Source of the DNA: Xylocopa sonorina
Lineage: Eukaryota > Arthropoda > Insecta > Hymenoptera > Apidae
Assembly: GCF_050948175.1 (NCBI RefSeq)
Contig: NC_135194.1
Location: forward strand, 16,050,033-16,114,032
DNA length: 64,000 nt
Direction of reading: 5' to 3'
In this document: piece after piece, positions 39,401 to 49,643 of the stretch
Layout: each line of letters starts with the position of its first letter
How positions within the stretch are numbered: position 1 is the first letter of the stretch
The notes under the pieces: generated by a model
Databases searched by the model: none
Told to the model about the DNA's origin: nothing
What the model saw: only the letters and a program-made list of their open reading frames with translations
Translations under genes and position numbers: made by a program

Positions 39401-42400
39401 TTTCAAGCGCGATTTCCGCGGTTCCATTTTAATTGGCCCCTGGCGAACGCGGTTCGATCCTCTCGCACGCGTGATTCATCGGGTCCTAACCCAAGCCCTG
39501 GCGTCTCGCGATCGACTTTTCCCTCCACCTTTGCTCTCTTTTTGCCCCGAGTTCGATCGCCCGTTTGGAGTAGGTAAAATCGTCCGGCGGAACGACGCGT
39601 TGATTTATGAACCGATGCTAGAAACGTTTACGATCCTCTTAGCGAACTAACGCGAACGGTCCCACTCTATGTAACGCGAGTAGGCGAGCCGCGATAGATA
39701 CCATTTGGTGATCCCGTGGAATTTCTCCCGCGGATCATCGGCCCGTGAGGTTGCGATCGCGTCTCGATTAACGTCAGTTTTGCAACGTTTACCGTTAGTT
39801 AATGGCCCCTGTCATTCCGATTTTTTTTTCCCCTCCCCTACGGCTCGAGGCGTTCGCCTCGCCACGCGAGAAGTCAATCTTTCCTTGCGAAACTGCTTTA
39901 TTACCCGGCAATCGAGAACCATTGAATCTACCAGCGGCGGCCAAATCATCGTTTCCGATTCGAAGACATCGCCAGACGTGTAACTAATTAGAGAGCTCGG
40001 CTATCAGGCTGTGCAATTAAATAAGCCGTTCCATCGGCTGGAGATAGCTCGTAGCCGGCGCTTGCTCGCGAGATAAATCATCACCGTGGCATGAATTATT
40101 TACCAGTCGACTAGCGTTTACCGCTTTTCATTCTAATCGCCTCGAAGATCGGGGCGGAAAAAACCTGAATTAAGTTTTCAACCGGAGTCGTACGGCAATC
40201 AGTTGTTCTAATGACGACGCTGATTCACGGTGTAATTGTTTAATGTGACTGGAGAAAAATGTGGGAGCCGACTGGCGCCGATTACCTCGATCGATCGCGA
40301 GGCCGTGCAATCGAGCGAGTTGCTGCGAAGAAAGAAAACGGGGGAAAAAATGGAATAATCAAAGGCGAAGCATCCGGGTGTAGGAGTAGCGGCCGCGTCC
40401 GCGCCTGTTGACACAAAAGTCCTCTCGAAATTATCGGATCGCGTGTCTCGAGCTGATCGAGTCGTTGCATAAATATTGGGTGTGCGTGCGAACACATAAG
40501 TATCGTAAGTGGTGCCGTCGAAGGTGTACGACGAGCAAACAGACGGTGGAACATCTATGCAAACACTACGGGCCACTGGGTAAAAGAAGCACGTGTTTTC
40601 TGGAAGCCGCATTCTGGCGCGGCTCGATCGCCGTGCCAGCCGATTGGGATAACGACGAAAGGGTAAACTGTGAACGCTGTTCTCGCGAGGATTGACCAAA
40701 CGATCTGCTCGCCATTCTGCTTTTCACCGTCCGCGTCGAAGCTTCCGTGAGCGTCGAATGTCGACGGTACAGCCACGTATAGCCACTTGTGGCTAATCGT
40801 GCTCGAAGGGGTTAATCACGCAGTCGAGACTGCGTATTAATAAACGCGAGCGAAAAAAATGGCATTGCGACTGTCGTTGCTCTCGTTACGAGAACGCGTA
40901 ATAATCGTGCGAGGCGGTATAATAGTTGCACGCGTGTCGTTTAACATCGTTTTTTTTTTTACTCGATATTTTCGAACAACAACGCTTCCTGTCGCAGGCG
41001 CCCCGGCTCGCTTGTCGTTTATGCAAATCGAACGCTTGATCACTCCCCGCGAGCGATAATGAAACGGTGCCGGGATATTATTTACCGAGGATAATTGGGC
41101 CCTGGAAGTGCTAACACGCGTTAACGCTTGTCGCTTATTAAAAGCGATTTTTTTCTCCCCCAAGTTTACCACTTTACGACATCCTTTCGCAAGCGAGTAG
41201 AGACATTCTTGTTTGCGACATTGTGCGTTTCACGCGTGAGATACCGGTCGCATTCGCCGGTTGCTTGTACGGATAACAGCGGCTGGGATAGGCCGTGTAC
41301 AGTCTCGCGTGTAGAGGAGAGTTCCCGCGTTAACTCTCGCCTACCGATTTCATCGAGCCACGGTACCATTCACCTGACGATAGCTGGCCGTCGTTCGATG
41401 TTACGATTATCGCGTGCACGCATTAGCGACAGGCGCGGCTAATCAGGCCGCGCGAATTGCGCGAATTACATCGAATCGCGACCACTTTACCAGTCGCACC
41501 GGATAAATTGGCTTATACGTGGCGTTATACGGGATAATTACGCGCGCGACCAAAGGGGGGATTAGTCGAATAAATCACACTTTACGATACCCGACTACAC
41601 GGTTCAGCCCCGTCCCGCGTTTCGCATACTTCAGATCGTTCCACCGGTGTATCGTAACTTTCTTCGAAAACTGGCGCGGATTCGACGCAACGCCGCGAGC
41701 GTGCGATTCCCTCCCGCGGCGCGTTCTGGCTTCTGTAAGACGTGTCTCTCTCGCGAGGAAGAGGAAGAAGAAGAAGAAGAAGAAGAAGAGGAAGAAAAAA
41801 ACAGAACGGCTCGACCGATCAGCCGGCAGACATTAACGCTTGTTAAGGGACGACGACAATTTAGGGATGGTGAATCTCATTGTCGGTTCCCTGAATCGAT
41901 GGCGAGAGCGAAGCTGTACGGCGATAACGAGGGCCAATGAGAATGCCCCCTCGTGTCGTAAATTCGTAAGGCGGGCCTGTTACGGTGGGCCGCGTAAATC
42001 GGCTAGAATGCTTCTGCGACGAGGACGCGGCGGTGGGTCGCAGCTCGTGGTGCGTTGCACCGTCGCGTTCGACGGGGGAACCCCGAAATCTCCTTTCGAA
42101 TCGTCATGAATCGCACGGCTGAATTCCACGGCCAAATATCGCGCGTCGCGCGGTCCGCATAAGAATGTCGACGGCGCGATACTCGTCGAGGCGCGACGGC
42201 TACGCGGACAGTCTCTCGCGCGGTGTCCACGGTAAAAATCGAGGCGGAGGGGAGGGAAAATTAGGGAGGCCAGTCGGACGATTAATTCGACGGTTAACAA
42301 CCGAGAAACGGGTGCTCTTCGCGGTTCTGCCTCGAGCATAAAGCGCTTTCGTGGGAAGCGAGGGGGCCACGGTAGGCCACCCAGGAGATCGGCCCGTTGC

Positions 42401-45400
42401 GCCGCATCACGATTTTAATTCTTCGAATATTCGTGGGTTGGTGCTCGCGCAGGGATCAAACGGATCTAGAATACCAGGCGGGACAGGCGCACCGCGCGGC
42501 GGTTGTTGTTGTGTAAATTTAAATCCGCCGAAAGTTTGCCAGAGATCGTTCGTGGTTTAGCAACGGGCACGGCTGGTTATGCGGCGGCCATCGCTTAGCC
42601 CACCGTCGTTTCTACATACCACTCGGGATTTCGTGGGTTATTGTGATTCCCCGGGTATTTCGTCTCGTAAAGAGGCATCTTCGGAGTTAATTCGCCGTTC
42701 AGGGAGCCCAGCCAGCCAGAGCTGCCTGGCTGCTCGCGTGTTTTCGTGAATGGGACGTGATCGCCATGGGAATCGGCGGGACGCGCAGGAACGAGCTTGG
42801 TCATCGTTTGGCATCCTTCCTCGAAAAAGGTTCCTCCTAATTCCTGACGGTTCCGCTTAATCCGCTGGCGGCTGGCTAGGTCACGTAAAATCACGCGTTC
42901 GAATCTGTTCTTTGGCCGAGGAACGCGTTGCGCTCTCCTCGACTCTCACGAACCGACGCGGCTCGACGAGAGAAACTACGAGCTACACAGCCGTGGCCTG
43001 TGCGTACGGGGACTTTAATGTTCCTATGAGCGACGATAACAGCAACCCCATTAAGATTCCGCGATGGTAAACAAGCTCTCCGCCTTTCCCACAGCCACTT
43101 TAGATGGCCGATCCGGGGGCTTTTTATAATGGCTTCATCCCCGTGCAAGCGCGAGCCCCGCACCAAGATGATGGTAACGTGTTATTTAACCGATCGTTTC
43201 TCCTGTCGAACGAAATTGCTTCCCGCCGCGCGGCATTTCCTCCGAGGACTTAATGGAAATCTTTGGCACGCCCTAGCCGTCCGTAGATCGGCCGGAGTGT
43301 AAACAAAATTAACGCCCGCCGATTGGTCGTCCTAATTATACAGCCGGAGCGAGGGTCTCGCGAGCTACGAAGGTAGAAGTAACGAGACAGCCACCGGAAT
43401 TGAATTCTCTCCGCAACGGGGGATCGTTTAACTGGTTCCGTTCGCGTACAGCCCCAGTGCGAGACACCTGTGCCGAGCTGCGCGGATCGACACGAGCGTG
43501 CCGCTCGGGTTAAACGGGCGACGACGAGTTTGGCTCGCGAGGGCGCCGCGGCAAATATTTTTGGACCTTATCGTCGCATCGACGCGAGAATAAACGGGGC
43601 TCTTTTGGAGACACTCCAAACGGGCACGAGAACGACCCGAATTCGATATTAGAGCGAGGAACAGCTGCGACCTAGCCAGTCGCGCCTAATTTCGAATCGA
43701 TCGACTCGCGGAAGATGTTCGCGGGTAATAACTCGATCGAGACCCGCTCGACTTGGAACCGGTCCAATCCCCGGCTCTGACGCATCCGTCGCCTGAACGC
43801 GTCTGGAAATTTGGACGCTGGTGCTTCGTACCCCCTGTTTACTAAACAGTGTTACAAACCACGGTGAATTAATCGCGCCCCTACGAGGTACACGGGTATC
43901 GTTTAAAACCGACGTGTCGGCCGTTTCGCACGGCGAATCTGGCAGAGGCTTAGTCACCTCCCCGTTGTCGTCACCGATGCCCACTATCGCGGCTAGGATG
44001 TTGAATAACTCGCGGATTACGTGCATCTCGGTCTTGGACAGTGTCCAATCGTTGGGTATACGCGCCCAAGATGCATTTGCCGGTGAAATACGCCGGGAGC
44101 TCCGCGGGACAGTTTCTCGACGCGGACGAGCTTCCAGGAATTAATTAGCCTATGCACGTCCGTGTACGCTGAACGCGCGACTGTTCCGTAAACCAAAACC
44201 GTCCTGCCGGTGAAATTCGTGAGTCATCGATCTAACGGGGCATCCCTAATTTCATGCCACACGCGGAACGCTCCACTGTCGCGCGATCAATTTACTTCGC
44301 GACGAGCAGCACCGCTCCCAACCGTGTCCCGGCTTTTCGAGGGTCCGACCGAGCGGATCCGTCCGCGCGTTCGAGCCAAGATCGAAATCGACGGAATCGA
44401 GAGTGCGATCCGCGAACAGCGTTATTTCCGTCCCGCGTTCGTTTAAGGTTCTTCGCGCGGTCCCTTAACTCGCTGACTTAAGTTTCGAACGCGCCATTTA
44501 GATTTGGCCGTGAGTCAGTGAGACGCGCAGGGCGCTGCGTCCCAGAGCGGCCTACAATTCGCCGGAATTCGGCCTATTTTTGTCGACTCATTAAGCAGTT
44601 GCTCGCGGCTCCTTTCTGCGATTAGACAGCGCGCGACGATGAATCATCGTCGCGGTAGATCACCGTTTCGCGAGATCGTCCACCGCATCATCGACGTCTG
44701 TCACACTTCTCGATTAGCCGGTCCCCTGTCGCGATCACTTCATTACCGTTTAAAACTCTCGCGCGAGAAACGGAGCGAGCGAACGGAGGCGGAGGTGTCT
44801 CGATCGAACAACGGGACCGTAAACGCGGTTGCTTTACGAAGCCGGCGCTTTCTCCGCTCGGTAGAATCCCGCGACAGCGTGCCGCGAATTTTATGCACGA
44901 CGAAACAAGCTTCCGTGCGCGAGCGTTTTTACGGCCGATTTATGGACGTGCCTCGCGTGGTCAGGTGGCGAAGTCATTTCTTAATGCCCCGCCACGAGGG
45001 TCCGTTTCGCCGAAACAAGGGGGAATCGCAGCCAACCGCTGCAAACGTGCTAGCAACGATCGTCGCGCGCACTCTTCGCTCGCTTTATCCACGCTTCCGT
45101 TCTCGTCTTAACGCGAGCATTTCCAGCGCGCGCCAGTTAGCAACGATCGTGGCGATTACCATAAAATTGTACGCGCGATCGTAACAGGTTGCAGAGCGCC
45201 GCGATCGAGTAAATGACACGGGAAGAATGGTCCGCAACAACGACCGCCGCGGTAGTCTACCGTTAGCCGGTCGAAAAACGCTCGCGTTCGCGGTCGATCG
45301 CATGGCTACGATCTCATTAGGCAATGATGTTTTTCCCTCGGCTACGCGGACCCGGCGTTCGATGAATTACGGACGCGAGCATCATCGCGATCTGAAAATG

Positions 45401-48400
45401 TTATACAACCAGCGGAGGATGCGCAACGCGGTTATATTCGGAGCGGTGATTAATGAACGGGCGATTATTCGTTATATTTATCTATCGAACGCTGGATACC
45501 CTCCGCGCGGTCTTCTTTGTCCGGCGAGTCCGTGAATTCTCGTTCGTGAACTTGCTTATCGTCGACTTCTAACCTAATGAAATTACACGCCCCTTAGTTT
45601 CGCACAGCGACCGGTTTGTCCGCCGTCTCCCGAGCGTGCGAGCTCGAAAAAGGGAGCCGACGGAGCCGCGGTTTCCACGGAATTACGAATTACCTAATCT
45701 CCGCGATTTATCTCGGTCGCGGCGGTCAGCGAGCACTCGCGCGATTTCGTATCGATTCAGCGGGGTGGATCCCCCCTTTGAGACGACGCGCGCCGGCTGT
45801 ATCGCCGCGGAAAACCACGAGGAACAACGCCGCGTTCAATTGCTTCGATCACCGTCCGCGGTAATTTCGCTGCGGCCAAGGCACGTCCGAGTGAATCGCC
45901 GATGGAACGTGGCGGGTTCGCCTTTGTGAATTGGCAGAAAAAGGTTAAACCGCGATCACGGGCGACAGCCGCCTCGATTCCCTTTTTCTCGCGTTACAAT
46001 CGTCTCGAGAGGGGGACGCCACCCGTTGAATTAAGGTGTTCTCCAGCGGTGAATCAGTAGTAGAGGCAACTGGAGAACGCGTACTTTCGACCCAGCAATC
46101 CCGTCGATTTTTCTCGATCGAGATACTCGTTAATTGGCGCTACCAGCAGCCGAGAAACGGGACGAACTCTCCTCTTGAAATAGAGCCGACGCGCGACAAG
46201 ATTTACCATTTTCCGGGTTCAAGCCCTGTTTCCCGCTAAATGAATCGCGCGAGCAAACAAACAGCCGTGCTTTACGATTCGCAGCAACATGTGGCGGTCG
46301 CTTAGAATCACAGCCAGCGTTATTTCACGACGCACAACAGCTGCGTGGCTCCGATCGATGCATCTGGCGGTGGCGACCGCGGTGATTTCGGCTATCTAGA
46401 TCCGCGTCTCCTCGGTCGATACCCGGGCTCGTGTTTTTCGCTCGCATCCGAGGCATCGTTCATCGCGGTTGCTCATCTCCGAAATTTGCGCCCATTAATC
46501 AGCCCCTCGAAGCCTCGCGCCGGAACCACTCGTTCCGTTTGCGTTTCCACTTCGTGGAACCGCGCACCATCTATCTCCCCCCTTGGCATCCCCTCGCGCC
46601 ACCAGCGAACGCGTCAGCAGACCGCTCTCTTTATCGTGCAACGATTATTGGCTAAGGATGTTAAGGAAAAAAGTTCGTAGAACCGGTGACCCAGATCGTG
46701 TCAATTAGCTAAGCATGAAATTATCGGACCCGTCTAGATAACTATTCTCAAGGACCTCGGGTTCAAGCGGAATCCATTACCAGTACGCGCGTACATTTTT
46801 TATCGGCGACACGAGGCTTCTCCCGACGAAGATAATATATCCTTTCTAACTTTTTCGTTCGCGCCTCGAACCAAAGAATGTATCGTCGTCGTCCATCCTC
46901 GTTTGTTAACACCGCGCGTGCGCACGCGCGCGCTCGTCGAGTAGGTCAGTGACTCAGGTTCGACAAAAACGGAACCACGGCGTATCGTTGACCCGCAGCG
47001 CGGTATCGATTTCGCGCTCGAGACTCCCGGTAATAAGCAACGGGCGCCCAGCAGCCGCGGTATTCCCCGAGGTCGTACCTGCACCAGACGTCGGGTCGGC
47101 GTCTGAGAATTTTGACGCTGATCAAAGTGGTTTGGCGGCCCGGTTTCCCGTCTGCATTGCCAAGGTCGCCGTCTAATCTTGGCCCTTATAGGTGAGAGGG
47201 ACCAGGGCGTCGGGACGCGGACACTTGAACGTTAATAACGGAGCCAGCCGGGGCTAGGCAAAGTGCAACGAATTCAAAGTAGTTCTCGGAAACGAGCACC
47301 GTTCTCGTGCGCGCACCTTTTACGTGCGCACGGCGGCAGCCAATCGAGGTTTTCGAAGCGTCATCGAGCGGAGCTGGAACCGAAAATAGTGGCGGCTCCC
47401 GTCTACTCGAACTCTACTGCCAAGGACGAGGCACTCGAAAGGATGTTTCAAGGCGAATCGTTCTCGATCTTCTGCACCGATGCGCCTCGTGAAAGTCGAT
47501 CGGCGAGTCGGTGGCGCGGAACGAGGATCGTTAAACGGTCCAAGTCCACCGAAAGAACATCTCCTTTGTCCTTCCGTTCTACCCGATGGTTCGCGGTTCA
47601 ATTTCGCGGGCTCGTTCTCGAGACGAGAAGGGTTGGCACGGAGCCGCGCGGCGAGGCTGCGATCGAACATCGGGAGGAAATCGATAAGGCTTCTCTCGCG
47701 TGTTGCGGCGACCGCGCGCGATCGTGCTCTCCGTAACATCGACCCGCGACGATCTTAATCTTCCTCGACAAGGTCGACACCGAGGGACCCGTGGTGGACG
47801 CTCGAGGAGGCGCTTTACCAGTTTCGGTTCGCGGCAGGAACCTCTCGATCGTACGCGGTTGGCGACGCTACGAGCGAGGACAAACTCGAACCATCGAGAT
47901 CATCGAGAAATATCTAATCCCGTATTAATCAGCTGGACGGTACAACCGCTCGTAAATCTGTCCAGCCATCGCGAGAACAAGAATTCCTCGCTCGACTAGC
48001 ATTTATCATCGATCTCGGGTACAGGTTAATTCCGATTACGATCCGTGGAACGTTTAGCGTTCGCTCGGCTCGATTCCGACGTCTGCACCTCGCGAAACAG
48101 CCGCGAAACTACGCTCGAGGACGAGCTCTCACCCCCTCGATGCGTTCGAGCTACGCTGAAAGGACGAAAGATTTATGAAAGCGGTCCGACTAACCGTATT
48201 AGTAACGTCCGCCTGCATCCCGGTGTCCTCCTCGGCTCCGGTCTTGACGAGATCCTCCTCCTTCTCGTTGTCCGACGTGTTCAGGTACTCGTCGTAATCC
48301 TGCTCGAGACTCTTGGTCCTCGGATGAGTATCGTCGATCTTCTTCTTAGCCACGAGGTTGTTGGAGGTCTTGAGCAGTTTACGCTCGACCATCGTGCCCA

Positions 48401-49643
48401 GCAGCTTGCCGGGGTAACTTTCGGCGAACCTCTTGGCCGACTGATGCCCAGTCGAGACGGCGTTCCCGTAGGGTGAGCCGACGATCTTCGTGCGATCGCG
48501 AACCAACGGTCTGGTCAGGTTCCTCGGCTCGTATTTGAAATTCCCGAAGGCGTCGCGCTTCACGGATCTGTCTATCTCGATGTTCCTGTAGTCCCTCTTA
48601 CCGGTGGGCCTGGACGTCGTCGGATCGTTCGACGTCAATCGTCTGATGATATCGTCGTACGTCTTCAGAAGCGGTTTCCTCTCGCCCCTGTAGAAATCGT
48701 TATCCAGCTCCTCGTCCGCGTCCTCGCTCACGTCCTCGTCTTCGATCTCCCTCGAGACGTTCTCCTCCTCGTCCTCCTCGTCGTCCACGTTTTTATCCCC
48801 GTCGTCGAACTCGTCCACCTGGTACTCGTAGTCCTCGAAATTGTCGAACCTCCTCCGATCGGTTTTCGAGTAGGAAGCGAACCTGGACTCACTGGAGTTG
48901 GATCTTCTCCTACGATCGTCGAACCTTCTCGACGATTCTAAATCGTCCGGTCGATGCCATTTTCTTCCGTCCGGCCGCCAGTCGCGTCTATAACCGGCGA
49001 GCCTGTGCTTCCTCCCATTCTTCCACGGGGAACGATGCCTCTCCTCGACGCTGTCCTCGTTTAAGCGGCGTATTTTCTCGTAATCGACCTCGTCCTCCGC
49101 CTCCTCCTCCGTGTCGTACTCGGAGTCGCGGTTTCTCGCATAGCCAGGCCTGCGGTGGGTCCTGTAGCCTCCTCTGTCTACGCTGTATCGAGGAGAACCT
49201 CTGCGCCTCTCCTCGTCCGGCTCGTAGTACCAGCCGGTCCCGCGATAACCGCCCCGATGGTGGTACCTAGGCGGGTACCGCGGGTCGTACATCGGCCCGT
49301 GCGCAGCGATCCTCGAGCTCCGCGGATAGGATCTCTCGTAATAGGGACGAGCGTCGTAATCATCTTCCTCCTCCTCCTCGTCCTCCCGTTCGCCGCGATC
49401 CGGCAACGAGTCGTCCTCGAAGTCGAGTTCCTGCGACCAGCCGGAGGATCGTCTGTCGGCCAGCTCGTGACGATTCCTTCTACCGTGCGACGGCTCGTGC
49501 CTGTGCCTGTGCCTGTTCCTGTGCCTGGCGTCGTTCATCGCGTCCTCCGGCTCGGCGCGGTGCCTGGCCTCGACCGCGAACAGACCGTACGCCGTCAGAA
49601 GGATCAAGAGGAACGGCACCAGCAGCCTCCTGTCGCGCGTCAT
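21240..49643 (-). CDS. PDGF/VEGF-family growth factor precursor (Pvf-like), 3' end missing
   Basis: Exons 49643-48195, 23776-23446 and 21472-21240 join in phase (0, then 1) to 671 codons without a stop. Residues 1-26 are a signal peptide with a strong hydrophobic core. Residues 27-483 are a long charged region rich in Arg, Tyr, Asp and Glu with dibasic and tribasic sites. Residues 484-594 are acidic and then Thr/Pro-rich. Residues 613-671 form a cystine-knot domain with Cys at 613, 638, 644, 650, 651 and 658. Spacings of 25 and 6 before, and 7 after, the CC pair equal those of human VEGF-A; the gap before CC is three residues longer (RC-SDDTG-CC). The ligand is presumably secreted to act on a PVR-type receptor tyrosine kinase. 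The last knot exon (CxC) is not found. The join across the 24.4-kb intron rests on phase and splice signals, so the first exon could belong to another gene. Confidence 0.6.
21473..23445 (-). other. Intron 2 of the Pvf-like gene (1973 bp)
   Basis: The donor GTAAGT at 23445 and acceptor TTTCAG ending at 21473 bound it. The large plus-strand frame inside (21944-22693) has no domain and is antisense to the intron. No exon or repeat stands out. Confidence 0.6.
23446..23776 (-). CDS. Pvf-like gene, acidic and Thr/Pro-rich linker exon
   Basis: Acceptor CGTCTTCAG precedes 23776; the donor is A|GTAAGT at 23445. It encodes 110 codons plus one base: an acidic run (EYNDDEEEEE), a Thr-rich stretch with many TTTP and STT units likely to be O-glycosylated like a mucin stalk, then a Tyr/Asn/Gln-rich part ending near QQYNKNGK. 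Its last base joins CT of the next exon to make a Thr codon. Phase 0 at the start fits the donor at 48194. Confidence 0.75.
32135..32208 (+). repeat. TCG triplet microsatellite
   Basis: GTC/TCG repeat with CTT and TTG variants. It produces Ser runs on the plus and Asp or Thr runs on the minus strand; no real protein is supported there. Confidence 0.85.
33956..33988 (+). repeat. GCCA tetranucleotide repeat
   Basis: About four perfect and several degenerate GCCA units (AGCCAGCCAGCCAGCCAGTC) in the long intron. Confidence 0.8.
35222..35228 (+). promoter_or_regulatory. TATA-like box (TATAAAA) upstream of the minisatellite
   Basis: TATAAAA sits in a locally GC-richer stretch right after the AT-rich left part of the island. 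A transcript starting about 30 bases downstream would run on the plus strand through the minisatellite and into the first structured copy. There is no direct evidence for transcription. Confidence 0.3.
35340..35618 (+). repeat. Minisatellite with 10-bp period (GTGGACACTT family)
   Basis: The core unit ACACTTGTGG repeats without length change through 35421-35470. It continues as variant decamers of form ACNNNNGTGG to about 35550, so the period is exactly 10 bp. Upstream, a longer unit of about 28 bp (GAGCCAAGGGTAGTGGACAC plus TTGTGGAC) occurs two to three times between 35338 and 35425, and a related GAAGGGTGGTGGACAC motif returns near 35557. Minus-strand frames through the array (His/Pro/Ser/Thr-rich) follow from the repeat and are not taken as protein. 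Confidence 0.85.
35700..35745. repeat. Long perfect palindrome / stem-loop A, copy 1
   Basis: Positions 35705-35740 form a perfect 36-bp inverted repeat (arms TACTGTTTTCGAGAGACC and its complement). Allowing one G-T pair, the stem extends outward by five more pairs to 35700 and 35745. An outer helix can form between GCGTAGTC at about 35668-35675 and GACTACGC at about 35751-35758. As DNA it could extrude a cruciform; as RNA it would fold into a very stable rod. Confidence 0.85.
35783..35993. mobile_element. Small insertion with 21-bp terminal inverted repeats (MITE-like)
   Basis: The left end 35783-35803 (ACTCGATACTAAAAGTATC plus AG) and the right end 35973-35993 are complementary at 20 of 21 positions. 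The 211-bp segment lies between blocks A and B of copy 1 and is absent from copy 2, as expected of an insertion. The interior is AT-rich and non-coding, with short ATCATTGCTA-type repeats near 35868-35900. A possible short duplicated AGT flanks it, but the target-site duplication is not convincing. No transposase family can be named. Confidence 0.5.
35996..36061. ncRNA. Pre-miRNA-like stem-loop B, copy 1 (possible structured RNA)
   Basis: Left arm 35997-36025 and right arm 36032-36060 are both 29 nt with a 6-nt loop (TTTTCA). Pairing is 23 Watson-Crick, 3 G-T and 3 mismatches, with no bulges, plus one further outer pair. Size and shape resemble a short microRNA precursor. The same fold in copy 2 with paired substitutions supports selection or correction acting on the structure. 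Whether it is transcribed is unknown; a fold-back DNA element is the alternative. Confidence 0.4.
36861..36884 (+). repeat. TTTTC pentamer microsatellite
   Basis: About four to five TTTTC units lie inside block C of copy 1. The same place in copy 2 has no such run, so it is a local expansion. Confidence 0.8.
37738..37783. repeat. Stem-loop A, copy 2
   Basis: CGTTTTCGAGAG at 37746-37757 pairs with CTCTCGAAAACG at 37764-37775 around a six-base loop. One A-A mismatch follows outward, then seven more pairs to 37738 and 37783. The outer GCGTAGTC/GACTACGT helix is also present. The loop end differs from copy 1 (ATTGCG here, self-complementary CCGG there). Confidence 0.8.
37809..37882. ncRNA. Pre-miRNA-like stem-loop B, copy 2 (possible structured RNA)
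   Basis: Left arm 37814-37842, loop TCTTCA 37843-37848 and right arm 37849-37877. The 29-position stem has 23 Watson-Crick pairs, one G-T and five mismatches. It extends outward by three Watson-Crick and two G-T pairs to 37809 and 37882. Arm and loop lengths equal those of copy 1 exactly. Confidence 0.4.
38431..48194 (-). other. Long intron of the Pvf-like gene, GC-rich right part
   Basis: CpG-rich DNA resumes after the AT-rich island and runs to the donor at 48194. It contains a GAA tract at 41756-41801 and a stretch at about 42580-43340 with fewer CpGs, two forkhead-type GTAAACA sites and TTTATAATGG, which looks more like conserved regulatory DNA than the surroundings. No exon is supported. 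Confidence 0.5.
41756..41801 (+). repeat. GAA triplet microsatellite
   Basis: GAA/GAG repeat ending in an A run, in the long intron. Confidence 0.85.
48195..49643 (-). CDS. First coding exon: secreted, charged, dibasic-rich protein region
   Basis: ATG at 49643-49641 opens 483 codons to the donor ACG|GTTAGT at 48194. MTRDRRLLVPFLLILLTAYG begins a clear secretion signal, probably cut near residue 26. The mature part has a histidine/arginine-rich start (about 38-60), acidic runs (about 86-96, 178-188 and 276-315), Tyr/Arg/Gly-rich stretches (100-170), and candidate proprotein-convertase sites RRRR at 244-247, GKR at 348-350, VKR at 361-363 and AKR at 403-405. An NLT sequon lies at 375. No conserved domain is recognised and the region is probably disordered. 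The exon is certain as a coding frame by composition, since the opposite strand lacks such order. Its membership in the Pvf-like gene is an inference. Confidence 0.8.

Noticed and set aside
46205..46235. GGGTTCAAGCCC, resembling a tRNA B box
   Set aside because: No A box, anticodon arm or acceptor-stem complementarity lies at the right distance.
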